DNA of 64,000 nt from DAISVY01 sp036826635 (GCA_036826635.1 DAISVY010000006.1:62001-126000); one strand, 5' to 3'; positions 43,479 to 52,117 are shown, counted from the stretch's first letter. Translations and numbers: made by a program. The notes: generated by a model from the letters alone, not told the origin.

Positions 43479-44171
43479 CTAACTTGACACGATCTTTCCA
43501 TCCATCATCTGAAATTCCCTGTCGCAACTATCGGCCAACTCGCGATTGTGGGTGGCGATCAGAAACGTGGTGGCGTTTTCACTGTTCAGACGGTGAAGGA
43601 GGTCATGGAGCTTTCGGCCGGTGGCAGTATCCAGATTCCCCGACGGTTCGTCGGCAAGCACGACATCCGGCTCGTTGGCCAACGCCCGTGCCACGGCCAC
43701 GCGCTGCTGTTCTCCACCCGACAACTGATGCGGCCGATGGGTCATTCTATTAGTTAAACCCACCTGCTCAAGAAGGAGTTCCCCGCGCTCGACGGCCCGG
43801 GAATGTTTTACCCCGGCAAGTAACATCGGCAACATGGCATTCTCGAGAGCGGTAAAATCATCCAGCAGATAGTGCGACTGGAAAACAAAACCCACCCTTT
43901 TGTTACGGAACCGGGCCAGATTTTCCTCGCTCATACCGGTGAAGGATTCCTCCCCTATTCTGACCTCTCCCCGACTGGGCCGGTCCAGACCGCCCAGGAT
44001 ATGCAGCAAAGTCGACTTGCCCACGCCCGAAGCGCCCGTGACGGCGGCCATACGGCCTTTTTCAAGCTCCAATGTCACCCCTTTGAGGACCTCAAGAGCC
44101 CCCTCGGCTGTTTCGAATCGCCGGCAAATATCGGTCGCCGTAAGGATAGTATCCGCAGCTTTCAAATTCAT
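43479..44171 (-). CDS. lolD: lipoprotein-releasing ABC transporter ATP-binding protein LolD
   Basis: 230 residues. Walker A TGASGVGKSTLLHILGGLD, ABC signature LSGGEQQRVAVARALAN, Walker B VVLADEPSGNLDTAT, H-loop ATHN. The MacB/LolD type is supported by the adjacent LolC/E-like permease and family order. Energises lipoprotein release from the inner membrane for delivery to LolA. Confidence 0.9.
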   Translation of the reverse strand: MNLKAADTILTATDICRRFETAEGALEVLKGVTLELEKGRMAAVTGASGVGKSTLLHILGGLDRPSRGEVRIGEESFTGMSEENLARFRNKRVGFVFQSHYLLDDFTALENAMLPMLLAGVKHSRAVERGELLLEQVGLTNRMTHRPHQLSGGEQQRVAVARALANEPDVVLADEPSGNLDTATGRKLHDLLHRLNSENATTFLIATHNRELADSCDREFQMMDGKIVSS

Positions 44172-44261
44172 ATATGGCTAAAATCCTATTTTATCCTGAC
44201 TACACTATTATTTTCGCCACATTCAGGTAAAGTTTTAGTCAAATCCCGTTATTTCATATAG

Positions 44262-45488
44262 TTATTGCCTCAGAACCTCAATCACCGACAACCGGGCCGC
44301 CTGATGAGAAGGGTAAATCGCAGCCAGAAAACATACGACAAACGTCACGATACCGGCGAGCAGGAAATCAAGTAAATGTGGCTCAATAGGCAGATAGGAA
44401 ATAAAGTAAATATCAGACGGAAGCGAAACCAGGTGCCAGTGGTTCTGGGCAAAGCCGGCCAGCAGAGCCAGCAACCAGCCACTAATCACGCCCAGCAAGG
44501 CGATAGCCATAGCCTTGTAAACGAATATCCGCCGGATAGAAGCCGGAGTTGTACCAATTGTCTTGAGAATCCCTATTTCGATCCGTTTCTCCATCGTAAG
44601 CATAACAAGAGTAGAGATAATGGAAAAAGCGGCCACGAGCACAATGAGAGAGAATCCCAGAAAGAGCACTTTTTTCTCAATAGCGATCCATGAGAAGAGA
44701 TTGCGGTGCAGAACATTCCACGGTACAACCTCGTAGCGATAGCCCAGCGCCGCGTCAATGGTCGGGGCGATACGCTCAGCGTCGTATATATTGGCCAGCT
44801 TGAGATGAACCGCCGTCACCGCGTCGCCCGTACGAAACAGCTTCTGTGCATCATGCAGTGAAATATAGGCCAACTGCCCGTCGAACTCATACATGCCGGT
44901 TTCAAACACACCGGCCAGGTAAAATTTGGCTACCCGAGGGCGAACATTCTTGCGAAGCTCCTCGGCCAGCATGGTATACAACACGACCGGCTGGCCTACC
45001 TGAACTTCCAGTCGGCTGGCCAGCGTTTTACCGAGAAGGATCCCCGGCACGGTATCGTCGCGGATTACGGCGGAATCGAAGCTGTACTCCCCGGCGGTAA
45101 TACTGGCGCCTATCTTGGCCGTCCGCTTTTCCTTTTCCAAGTCAATGCCGCGCACAATGATACCGTCACCGGCCGACTCCGAGGCAATAGCCGCTTTGTA
45201 ATAAATGAACGGAGATGCCGCCACCACACCATCGATCTTCTCAAGTGTATCGACCAGGGCCATATAGTCGTCTATATACTCCTGTCCGATGGGAAAAACC
45301 GAGATGTGCGAAGTGGTACCGAGGAGACGCTCACGGATCTCAGACTCGAAACCGTTATGCATAGACATAACGAAACAAACAACCGCTACGCCCAGCATGA
45401 CCCCGGCCACGGTTATCCATGTAGAGATGGAGATAAAGAAACGCCCCGAGCGAAAGTAGCGTTTGGCGATATAGCTTTCAAATGACAT
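44262..45488 (-). CDS. lipoprotein-releasing ABC transporter permease (LolC/LolE family)
   Basis: 408 residues, four transmembrane helices: one at about 20-45 (MSFESYIAKRYFRSGRFFIS precedes it), then a large periplasmic domain, and three C-terminal helices (LVAAFSIISTLVMLTMEKR, AMAIALLGVISGWLLALLAG, FLLAGIVTFVVCFLAAIYPS). One permease only is present; it may act as a homodimer (LolF-like) or with a second copy elsewhere. Located 90 bp upstream of lolD on the same strand. Confidence 0.88.
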   Translation of the reverse strand: MSFESYIAKRYFRSGRFFISISTWITVAGVMLGVAVVCFVMSMHNGFESEIRERLLGTTSHISVFPIGQEYIDDYMALVDTLEKIDGVVAASPFIYYKAAIASESAGDGIIVRGIDLEKEKRTAKIGASITAGEYSFDSAVIRDDTVPGILLGKTLASRLEVQVGQPVVLYTMLAEELRKNVRPRVAKFYLAGVFETGMYEFDGQLAYISLHDAQKLFRTGDAVTAVHLKLANIYDAERIAPTIDAALGYRYEVVPWNVLHRNLFSWIAIEKKVLFLGFSLIVLVAAFSIISTLVMLTMEKRIEIGILKTIGTTPASIRRIFVYKAMAIALLGVISGWLLALLAGFAQNHWHLVSLPSDIYFISYLPIEPHLLDFLLAGIVTFVVCFLAAIYPSHQAARLSVIEVLRQ

Positions 45489-45597
45489 AGCGCTGGTGTC
45501 AGACTCCCCGAGCTAATCTTTTAACTTCCAGAAGATTATACAACTCGCCGAAACGTGAAGGCAAACACTTTCGGGCTCTCGAAAAAACCAAAAGAGA

Positions 45598-46851
45598 TTA
45601 AAAACCGGTCAGGCAGATCGGCTTGTGCTCGGTTGCGAACAGACGATCAACAACGTCGAGGAACCGTAAATCGGAAATCTCGGCCTGCCGGTAAAGGTGA
45701 AGAGTCCTGAAACGAATAGATCCCATGACAAGCGACGAAAACTCCGCGACCTTAAGACTGATCGCGACATCGCACGCCTGACTGTCACTGACAACCGGTT
45801 TCCCATCGACGAAATCAATCGTTACCGAACCGTGGTTGGACGCAAAAAAACTGTCATCTATGTCAATCCGCAACTTCAGAGTGACACCGTTGAAATCGTG
45901 ATCGGCCAGGGCTCGGAAAAGCCGACGGGTATCCAGCACACGATACATTATTCCCACCCCACAGGTATGGCTTTCCTGATTAACCGGCGGGATCATCCGG
46001 TCACTGTCGTTGCGGGGTTCGTCCGGCAGGAAATAAAATTCGTCGTCCGAAACGGTAATAACAACCCGATTGACCTGGTCACGCTGGGCATGAAGGAAAC
46101 CCAACAGCCCGGCCAGCGACTCTCGCGAGTTGTAGACCAATCGTGAAACGACAAGATCATGCTGCATGAAATTGCGCGGATTCGGATAATAGAACTTATA
46201 GATCAGAAAACCGTCGATCCGCCCGTCATGCTCGCAGCCGACCACCCGCATATTCGGCCGACCTTCGAACACCCACTGCCAGTACCTCTCGGTTTCTTCA
46301 AGCATACCGGTACGCTGCCGGTACAACCGGTCATAACAGGCGACCATGGCCGGAATATCGCTCTGAGTAAGAAAACGAACACCTTCTCCCGACTCGGTCC
46401 CGGGGATATCATGAGGCCGGATACGGTATTGATATGAGCGGCCGCCGTGACCGAAGCCCATGCGGCGATAGAAATTATGACGAAACGGCCACAGCACGGC
46501 CACGGGCGCACCGCGATCGTGATAGTGCTGAAGGTAAAAAGCCATCATCTCGCGGGCGATGTGTGTTTTCTTGTGCATCAGGTCAACCGCAACATCACCC
46601 ACACCACCGGCCGGCACCAAAGCGCCGCGCACATTAAGCGAAAAGTCATAAAGGCACATGATCCCGACCATTCGCCCGTCGCGATAAAGACAATAAGAAA
46701 CAGCAAAACCATCGTCGAGCCTGCTCCTGAGACGCTCGACGAACCGGGCTTGATCTTCGGCGCTGTTCTTTTTGATACCGGGGTAAGCCCCGGCGTGGAT
46801 ACGTGCGAACTCGTCACACTGATCGGCGGTGAGTTTTCTTATATCGGCCAT
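45598..46851 (-). CDS. Eis-like GNAT N-acetyltransferase with SCP2-type C-terminus
   Basis: 417 residues from the ATG at 46851 (MADIRKLTADQCDEFARIHA), with CAGG-type RBS; an upstream TTG is a weaker alternative. Tandem GNAT domains (GGVGDVAVDLMHKKTHIARE; FYRRMGFGHGG; second domain around GFLIYKFYY) are followed by a sterol-carrier-like beta domain (VTIDFVDGKPVVSDS). This is the Eis architecture: acetyl transfer to amines, sometimes aminoglycosides. The true substrate is unknown. It lies between lysS and lolC/E. Confidence 0.8.
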   Translation of the reverse strand: MADIRKLTADQCDEFARIHAGAYPGIKKNSAEDQARFVERLRSRLDDGFAVSYCLYRDGRMVGIMCLYDFSLNVRGALVPAGGVGDVAVDLMHKKTHIAREMMAFYLQHYHDRGAPVAVLWPFRHNFYRRMGFGHGGRSYQYRIRPHDIPGTESGEGVRFLTQSDIPAMVACYDRLYRQRTGMLEETERYWQWVFEGRPNMRVVGCEHDGRIDGFLIYKFYYPNPRNFMQHDLVVSRLVYNSRESLAGLLGFLHAQRDQVNRVVITVSDDEFYFLPDEPRNDSDRMIPPVNQESHTCGVGIMYRVLDTRRLFRALADHDFNGVTLKLRIDIDDSFFASNHGSVTIDFVDGKPVVSDSQACDVAISLKVAEFSSLVMGSIRFRTLHLYRQAEISDLRFLDVVDRLFATEHKPICLTGF

Positions 46852-46886
46852 GGACAACCTGTCCCGAAGGCGGTGATGCGACCGCC

Positions 46887-48467
46887 TTATCGATTCCCTT
46901 TGTTTTCTTCTTCCAACAATTGGTTGAGGATCTGCGAAACGGGCACGCTGCCCTCTTTCAGGTCCTTCATCTGAGGGAAAAATATAACGTCCCGGATATT
47001 GTGCTGGTCGGTCAAAAGCATAATCAGCCGGTCGATGCCGAACCCCAGTCCGGCCGTGGGCGGCATGCCATACGACAAAGCGGTAATGAAATCGTCATCA
47101 AGCGGCTGGGCCTCTTCGTCTCCCGCCGCCAGGGCCTTGCCCTGCTGCAAGAAACGCTGAAGCTGATCCACGGGATCATTCAGTTCGCTGAAAGCGTTGC
47201 CCATCTCAAGGGTCGCAATAAACAACTCGAAACGCTGGGTCAGGCGGTCATCGTCGCGGTGTCGCTTGGCCAGCGGTGATATCTCGACCGGGAAATCCGT
47301 CACGAAAGTCGGCTGAATCAGATTAGATTCCACCCTGGCCTCCCATACGGCCTCGATAACCTTCCCCCGATTGATCAGACCGTCGGGGTCCACACCCAGT
47401 TTCCCGGCTTCGGCCAAAGCCTGATCGTAATCCAGATCGGTAAAATCGACACCGGTCTCCTGCCTGATCGAGTCGATCATTGACACCCGGCGGAAGGGCG
47501 GTTCGAAATCTATCTCCTGCCCCTCGTAAGTTACCTTGTATGAACCATGCAACTCCCGGACAACATGGCGCAGCAAGTCCTCGAACAGTTGGGCCATGTC
47601 GTTATAGTCGGCGTAGGCCCAGTACAGTTCGATCATGGAGAATTCCGGGTTGTGCAAACGGTCCATGCCCTCATTGCGGAAATCTTTGCAAAATTCCCAT
47701 ACCTTGTCGTACCCTCCGACAATGAGTCGCTTGAGATACAACTCGTCGGCGATACGGAGATACATGGGCATATCCAGCTTGTCATGATGAGTCTTGAACG
47801 GCAGAGCCATGCCGCCACCGTAAAGCGGCTGAAGGATGGGCGTCTCGACCTCAAGAAAACTCTCCCGATTGAGAAAATCCCGAATGCTCCGGATGATTTT
47901 GGTGCGCCGGGCAAAAGCCTCCCGCACTTCCGGGTTCACAATCAGATCGGCATAGCGACGACGATAACGGGTCTCTTTGTCGGTCAGGCCACTATGTTTG
48001 TCGGGCAGCGGATGAAGCGCCTTGGTAAGCAACTCCAGCGAAGAAACCTTGATCGTACGTTCTCCGGTGCGGGTGACAAACAGCGTCCCCCCACAGCCGA
48101 TAATATCACCGAGATCAAGCAGATCAAAAAGCTCGAACTGATCATCGCCCACATCGTCCTTGCGCACGTAAATCTGAATACGCTCGGTACTGTCGCGCAG
48201 ATCGGCGAAGAAGACCTTCCCCATTTTGCGCTTGAGCATGATCCGCCCGGTCACGCGCACGGTTTCCGTTTCGCTTGCGAGCCTTTCGAAATCGGCCAGA
48301 ATATCGCCGATGTAATGGCTCCACTCGTAGCGGAAAGGATACGGCTCGACGCCTTTTTCCCGCAGTCGGATCACTTTCTCCCGACGGGTTTTGATAAGCT
48401 CGGCCAGGGGAATCTGTATTTCTTCCGGTTTTTGCTGTGTCTCCGGCATTTTCTTTTTTTCGTTCAT
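46887..48467 (-). CDS. lysS: lysine--tRNA ligase, class II
   Basis: Charges tRNA-Lys. About 526 residues from the ATG at 48467 (MNEKKKMPETQQKPEEI). N-terminal OB-fold anticodon domain (VTGRIMLKRKMGKVFFADL), then class II core with motif 2 FRNEGMDRLHNPEFSM and motif 3 GLGFGIDRLIMLLTD. An upstream extension of 11 codons exists but is not conserved. It is upstream of the Eis-like gene (35 bp) and follows coaD. lysS next to clpC is common in bacteria. Confidence 0.97.
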   Translation of the reverse strand: MNEKKKMPETQQKPEEIQIPLAELIKTRREKVIRLREKGVEPYPFRYEWSHYIGDILADFERLASETETVRVTGRIMLKRKMGKVFFADLRDSTERIQIYVRKDDVGDDQFELFDLLDLGDIIGCGGTLFVTRTGERTIKVSSLELLTKALHPLPDKHSGLTDKETRYRRRYADLIVNPEVREAFARRTKIIRSIRDFLNRESFLEVETPILQPLYGGGMALPFKTHHDKLDMPMYLRIADELYLKRLIVGGYDKVWEFCKDFRNEGMDRLHNPEFSMIELYWAYADYNDMAQLFEDLLRHVVRELHGSYKVTYEGQEIDFEPPFRRVSMIDSIRQETGVDFTDLDYDQALAEAGKLGVDPDGLINRGKVIEAVWEARVESNLIQPTFVTDFPVEISPLAKRHRDDDRLTQRFELFIATLEMGNAFSELNDPVDQLQRFLQQGKALAAGDEEAQPLDDDFITALSYGMPPTAGLGFGIDRLIMLLTDQHNIRDVIFFPQMKDLKEGSVPVSQILNQLLEEENKGNR

Positions 48468-48543
48468 AGTATTATCCGCACTCGGTGTTATCCACCGCAC
48501 TGTTGATGTTCGTAAAACCCGGCTGTCGACGCGGCGGGCGAAA

Positions 48544-49065
48544 TTACCGTTTCATCTCTTCAAGGGGGAATTTCTTTTTCAGGGCCAGTCGGACCGGCTC
48601 CGGCACCAGGTCTGCCACATCGCCCCCGTTGGCTGCCACATCCTTCACGATCGACGACGAGAGATAGACCCACGACAAAGCAGGCATGAGAAAAACAGTC
48701 TCGGCTTCGCGCGCCAACTTCCGGTTCATTAAAGCCATCTGGAATTCATACTCGAAATCCGATACGGCCCGAAGGCCCCGCACAATAGCCACCGCACCGC
48801 GTTCACGCACCAGATCAGCCAGTAAGCCGTCGAAACCCGTTACCGTAATAGCACCATTTCCCTTCAGAGTGGCGACCGCCTGTTTCATCAGATCGAGACG
48901 TTCGTCAAACGAAAACAGCGGATCCTTGCCGGCATTGCGGGCTACCGCGACCACGACCTCGTCGAACAGATTACAGGCCCGGTCAGCCAGCGAAAGATGA
49001 CCGTTGGTGACCGGATCGAAAGTGCCGGGATAAATGGCCCGGCGCGGTGTTTTTTCACTGCTCAT
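48544..49065 (-). CDS. coaD: pantetheine-phosphate adenylyltransferase CoaD
   Basis: Fourth step of coenzyme A synthesis. 173 residues. Signature RAIYPGTFDPVTNGHLSLAD (T/HxGH nucleotidyltransferase motif), then IVRGLRAVSDFEYEFQMA and LSSSIVKDVAANGGD. The NYN island lies upstream, so coaD is the first gene of the operon that leads to clpC unless transcription runs through from the island. Confidence 0.97.
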   Translation of the reverse strand: MSSEKTPRRAIYPGTFDPVTNGHLSLADRACNLFDEVVVAVARNAGKDPLFSFDERLDLMKQAVATLKGNGAITVTGFDGLLADLVRERGAVAIVRGLRAVSDFEYEFQMALMNRKLAREAETVFLMPALSWVYLSSSIVKDVAANGGDVADLVPEPVRLALKKKFPLEEMKR

Positions 49066-49149
49066 AGTAATTACCCGCCGTCATTGATCCGCGATAAGTG
49101 CCCTACAGGGACGGAAAAATAGGACGAAACGCTAACCTTGGCAAGCTAA

Positions 49150-49164
49150 TTGACCGCCAGACCG
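49150..49164. repeat. left 15-bp direct repeat (att-like)
   Basis: TTGACCGCCAGACCG, identical to 50298-50312. Minus strand reads codons for GLAVN, then TAG. Confidence 0.7.
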
Positions 49165-49199
49165 TGTCTTAGTTCGGGACGGCACTTTTCTGGAAGTAG

Positions 49200-49904
49200 T
49201 TACCGTTTCCGGCGCACCGGCGCCGTTGGCTTCTCACAAGTGGAGCGAAGCCCATCTATGTGCAGATACAAGCTGTCATGAACGCGCTGCCACATGGGAT
49301 CGAGGATAACATCTAGTCCCTCTCTTCTGGCGAGCTTTGCAGCAGGGACAAAGTCGCTATCCCCTGTTACCAATATGATTCTACTGACGTGTCTCTTATA
49401 CGCCAATGACGCCACGTCTAACCCAAGCCTCATATCTACACCTTTCTGAGTCACTTCATAGGTAACGTCACGCGCCTTTATATCCCCAAATTCAATTTCC
49501 TTCCTGAAAAGCTGTTTCAGCTTCTCGGGATTAACACGCCACTTCTCAGGGTTGTCCTTCAAAACCCCCAAGCGTAGTGCCACCTTCCGCATTCTAGCCA
49601 ATTCGTAATGCAGTTGGCTTCTGAACTCTGCGGTCTTTGACTTAGAGAAATCTACCATCTCCCTCGAAATCGGATTGTGAACCTTCTTGTCAAGTGGTGG
49701 GCAATCATAGAAAAAAATGCGGTAGAGTTCTTCATCCTCCACATGCTTCATAACCATTGTGTAGAGATTATTTGCAACTTGATCGGGAGGGTGATTGATC
49801 CCTCCTTTGAAACAGTGCGGGTAGCGCTTCAGAAAGTAGGCCCCATCAACCAGTACCGCAATAGGTTTGCCAAAGATGATTCTGTTGTGTCTCTTGGTGG
49901 TCAT
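49200..49904 (-). CDS. NYN domain (PIN-like, LabA/DUF88) putative nuclease
   Basis: 234 residues from the ATG at 49904, with a good Shine-Dalgarno (GGGGAGG). PIN-like NYN fold: first strand IAVLVDGAYFLKR (metal Asp), then YRIFFYDCPPLD, VDMRLGLDVASLAYKRHVS (second acidic site) and ILVTGDSDFVPAAKLARREG (third acidic site). NYN proteins cut RNA or tRNA; several act in toxin or defence systems. It lies between AT-richer flanks and has its own strong promoter. Codon and base composition differ from neighbours by eye, suggesting transfer. Confidence 0.9.
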   Translation of the reverse strand: MTTKRHNRIIFGKPIAVLVDGAYFLKRYPHCFKGGINHPPDQVANNLYTMVMKHVEDEELYRIFFYDCPPLDKKVHNPISREMVDFSKSKTAEFRSQLHYELARMRKVALRLGVLKDNPEKWRVNPEKLKQLFRKEIEFGDIKARDVTYEVTQKGVDMRLGLDVASLAYKRHVSRIILVTGDSDFVPAAKLARREGLDVILDPMWQRVHDSLYLHIDGLRSTCEKPTAPVRRKR

Positions 49905-49920
49905 GAATCCTCCCCAGAAC

Positions 49921-49979
49921 AAAAAAATCCCGCAGGTTCGGCACTTCGTGAATTAAGCGAAGGCTTAATGCTACGGGAT
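49921..49979 (-). terminator. leader terminator or attenuator before the NYN gene
   Basis: On the minus strand ATCCCG (plus 49974-49979) pairs with CGGGAT (49927-49932), with an internal perfect hairpin ATTAAGC-CTTC-GCTTAAT (plus 49952-49969), followed by T (plus 49921-49926). It lies 16 bp upstream of the NYN ATG, in the same direction, so it would stop most transcripts before the gene or act as an attenuator. Confidence 0.7.
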
Positions 49980-50001
49980 GGATTAGCTTTTTTGAACACA
50001 T

Positions 50002-50031
50002 TTAATATCGGCACTTCGAGCCGATTGTCAA
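50002..50031 (-). promoter_or_regulatory. sigma70-type promoter of the NYN gene with palindrome in the spacer
   Basis: Minus strand: perfect -35 TTGACA (plus 50026-50031), 18-bp spacer, -10 TATTAA (plus 50002-50007). The spacer contains the inverted repeat ATCGGC ... GCCGAT (plus 50007-50012 and 50020-50025), a position that would allow a repressor to block polymerase. The 11-bp motif TCGGCACTTCG in this palindrome recurs inside the leader hairpin at 49938-49948. Confidence 0.65.
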
Positions 50032-50281
50032 GCCAAATCGTTAAACACATTTAATCTCCAGATGTTCCGGCTTTCGCTTGCCTTATCAAGTCTGTGATAC
50101 GTAATGAGTTAATTGATTCGCTTGCGGTTGCAATCGCCCTCCTAAATGACTATATGTGCCAACACCTATCCAATATATAGAAAAACTGGAGAGAAACGGC
50201 AACCTAATGTTCCCTTTCGTTTTCCGCGGATAATCAAACTATCCTGTCATTTAGAAACATTTACGTGCGATTGTTGGGAGT
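50032..50281. other. AT-rich non-coding part of the island
   Basis: About 250 bp without a credible gene between the NYN promoter and the PilM-like gene. AACACATTTAAT at 50044-50055 repeats the copy at 49995-50006. Otherwise nothing recognised. Confidence 0.5.
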
Positions 50282-51139
50282 TCAAAACGGAACCCTGTTG
50301 ACCGCCAGACCGAGAGCAACCAGATATCGTTCGAACGGGCCGGTCTCCTCGGAGGACAAATCACCAAAAAAACCCTCGCGCAACCGGGGAGAATCGACTC
50401 CAATCGGAAAATACCGCTGCATCCCCCGGTGCAAATCCTCGTCGACACTCGCCCCGAAAACAATCAGTACGGCCAGCGGCAAACCGATCCTCCGTTCGTG
50501 CAGAGCGGCCAGCCTGAAATTGACGATGGTCTTCAAATCGACAGCAAAACGTTCCCGGCCGGCCGGCGAAGCGAGGGGGGTATTATCCAGCGAAAGAAAA
50601 GCCAGATCGACAACGCGCCGCTGATAAATAAAGCAAATCGAAACCGCCCGATCGATGAGTTCGGCCACACATATCAGTTCCCCCTCAGGGGGTTCGCAAA
50701 AAGCGAGATAACCACGGCCCAGGGCCATTGACCGAGCCCGAAAGGTCCCGTTGATAACGGCTTCCGACGAAGTCAGGCCACAGGTTTCGGCCAGTTGCGC
50801 AAGGCGCTCGCGACGAAAAACAAAGCCAAGGTAAGACTCCGGCTGGGCCAGCGGATGATAATCGAAAGCGAATTGTTCTTCATCTTCCAGAACCGACCGG
50901 GCCAATTCGAAAGACAGGCGTGCCCGCACGGTCGCCTCGTCGCTACCCGGAACATACAGGGGCTTGACTGTCACATCGCGATCAGGAACGGCCAGCACCG
51001 TGCGACCGTCTATCGAGGAATCAATCGTCGAAGTCGCACTCTTCCACAACCGCACGACCCGCGGCCGACCGGCATCGTTTTCCACCCGAGCGTTATAAAA
51101 AGCCGACGAGTGATGATCAATACCCAGCACGGTGTTCAT
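50282..51139 (-). CDS. PilM-like actin-fold protein (type IV pilus/competence type)
   Basis: 285 residues. N-terminus MNTVLGIDHHSSAFYNARVE and segments such as DRDVTVKPLYVPGSDEATVR, ARLSFELARSVLED and FAVDLKTIVNFRLA fit the PilM/ASKHA type that anchors type IV pilus inner-membrane proteins, but the assignment is by pattern only. It overlaps the upstream ComEA-like gene by 4 bases (ATGA), which supports a competence or pilus operon. Its last codons (GLAVN) coincide with the right repeat of the island. Confidence 0.5.
   Translation of the reverse strand: MNTVLGIDHHSSAFYNARVENDAGRPRVVRLWKSATSTIDSSIDGRTVLAVPDRDVTVKPLYVPGSDEATVRARLSFELARSVLEDEEQFAFDYHPLAQPESYLGFVFRRERLAQLAETCGLTSSEAVINGTFRARSMALGRGYLAFCEPPEGELICVAELIDRAVSICFIYQRRVVDLAFLSLDNTPLASPAGRERFAVDLKTIVNFRLAALHERRIGLPLAVLIVFGASVDEDLHRGMQRYFPIGVDSPRLREGFFGDLSSEETGPFERYLVALGLAVNRVPF
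50298..50312. repeat. right 15-bp direct repeat (att-like)
   Basis: TTGACCGCCAGACCG, identical to 49150-49164, lying within the last codons of the PilM-like gene (GLAVN, then RVPF and TGA). Confidence 0.7.
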
Positions 51140-51516
51140 GGATGGTTTACTTTCAGATACGGGCGGATACGTTCGAACGTCCTGGGACCGATGCCCTTGA
51201 CATTAGTGATGTCTATTTCTTTTTCGAAACGCTGGTGCTGGCGATAGGCTACAATGCGGTCGGCATAAACCCGACCGATACCCGGAAGCAGCTCCAGAGA
51301 GTCGGCCGGGGCGGTGTTGGGATCCAGCACAAAGACGCCGGTTACCGGCTGATCCGGCTCACTCAGAAAAACCGGAAGAGCGGGAGCTCCGGATTCGGCG
51401 GTGGCATAGGAACGAATGAAAAGATAAAGGCCCGCGATAAGAACAACGGCGCAGAGAAAAGCCACGAAACGTAGCTGAGTTGCGGTAAAATCGAAAAACC
51501 GGTTTATCTTTGCCAT
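51136..51516 (-). CDS. ComEA-like helix-hairpin-helix DNA-binding protein
   Basis: 126 residues. One transmembrane helix (LRFVAFLCAVVLIAGLYLFI, about 16-35) and a C-terminal HhH pair: DPNTAPADSLELLPGIGRVY, then KEIDITNVKGIGPRTFERIR. ComEA binds DNA at the cell envelope during natural transformation. The gene overlaps the PilM-like gene by 4 bases. Confidence 0.75.
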   Translation of the reverse strand: MAKINRFFDFTATQLRFVAFLCAVVLIAGLYLFIRSYATAESGAPALPVFLSEPDQPVTGVFVLDPNTAPADSLELLPGIGRVYADRIVAYRQHQRFEKEIDITNVKGIGPRTFERIRPYLKVNHP

Positions 51517-51577
51517 GGGCGGTTACCTTTGCCGGACGGCAATATATACCAAACAACGGCGAAAGCAACCAAGACGC

Positions 51578-52117
51578 CTAAGGCGAGGTTTGCAGCCGGA
51601 CGAACTGGCGGCGCGGCAACGGAAGCAGCTTGCCCTCCCGATCCAGCAGACCGGAAAGTTCCAGCCCCGCCCGACCGGCCTCCCGCAATCGCCCCAACAA
51701 TTTCTTGCTGAAAATGCCGAACAGCGGCTGTCGGGAATCGGAAGAATCGTCGCAGTAACCCAGAAACAACTCGCCGTCATATTTTCTTACCAGATCGACG
51801 GCCAGTTCCAAGGGAAAATCGACAATATCGGACGAACCGATAAACAAGGCCTCCGAGCGCGACTGTCGCAGGGCGGCCATAATACCAACCTCCACCCCGC
51901 GCCGGGAATCCTCGTCGCAAATGTGGGGATAATTCAGGTAACGCTCGCGGGCCTGCCCGGGCTTGAGTACCAGTCGGACTTTTTCGAAGATAGTGGCGTA
52001 ACGACGGTAGCTTTTTTCCAAACGCGGAAGGCCACCTTCGGTAAGGAAATCCTGAGCCTCATTGCTTCGGCCCCCGGCCAGCACGAAGCAATCCATTTCG
52101 GCGAAGCGGTTCATCAT
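51578..52117 (-). CDS. MobA-like nucleotidyltransferase, degenerate
   Basis: 179 residues from ATG 52117 or 52114 (RBS GGGGAG). The N-terminus CFVLAGGRSNEAQDFL echoes the LAGGxSxRMG-K loop of MobA/GT-A nucleotidyltransferases, but the RMG-K residues are missing; RRGVEVGIMAALRQSRSEAL and IGSSDIVDFP match the following PlxGI and (C)DMPF regions, where the metal Asp is replaced by DIVD. It may be inactive or act on another nucleotide. Function unknown. Confidence 0.55.
   Translation of the reverse strand: MMNRFAEMDCFVLAGGRSNEAQDFLTEGGLPRLEKSYRRYATIFEKVRLVLKPGQARERYLNYPHICDEDSRRGVEVGIMAALRQSRSEALFIGSSDIVDFPLELAVDLVRKYDGELFLGYCDDSSDSRQPLFGIFSKKLLGRLREAGRAGLELSGLLDREGKLLPLPRRQFVRLQTSP

Larger units (their letters stand above)
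49150..50312. mobile_element. candidate small genomic island flanked by 15-bp direct repeats
   Basis: A perfect direct repeat TTGACCGCCAGACCG occurs at 49150-49164 and 50298-50312. Between them lie only the NYN gene and its leader. The DNA inside appears more AT-rich than the surroundings. The right copy overlaps the end of the PilM-like gene and encodes GLAVN; the left copy also reads GLAVN followed directly by a TAG stop, as if it were the ancestral gene end. This is what integration into the 3' end of a gene with restoration of the frame would leave. No integrase is present. Confidence 0.6.

Noticed and set aside
49200..50281. A true type III toxin-antitoxin system (ToxIN-like)
   Set aside because: The leader has only short repeats and the protein is a NYN domain, not a ToxN/CptN endoribonuclease. 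The order is similar, so it is kept as an analogy only.
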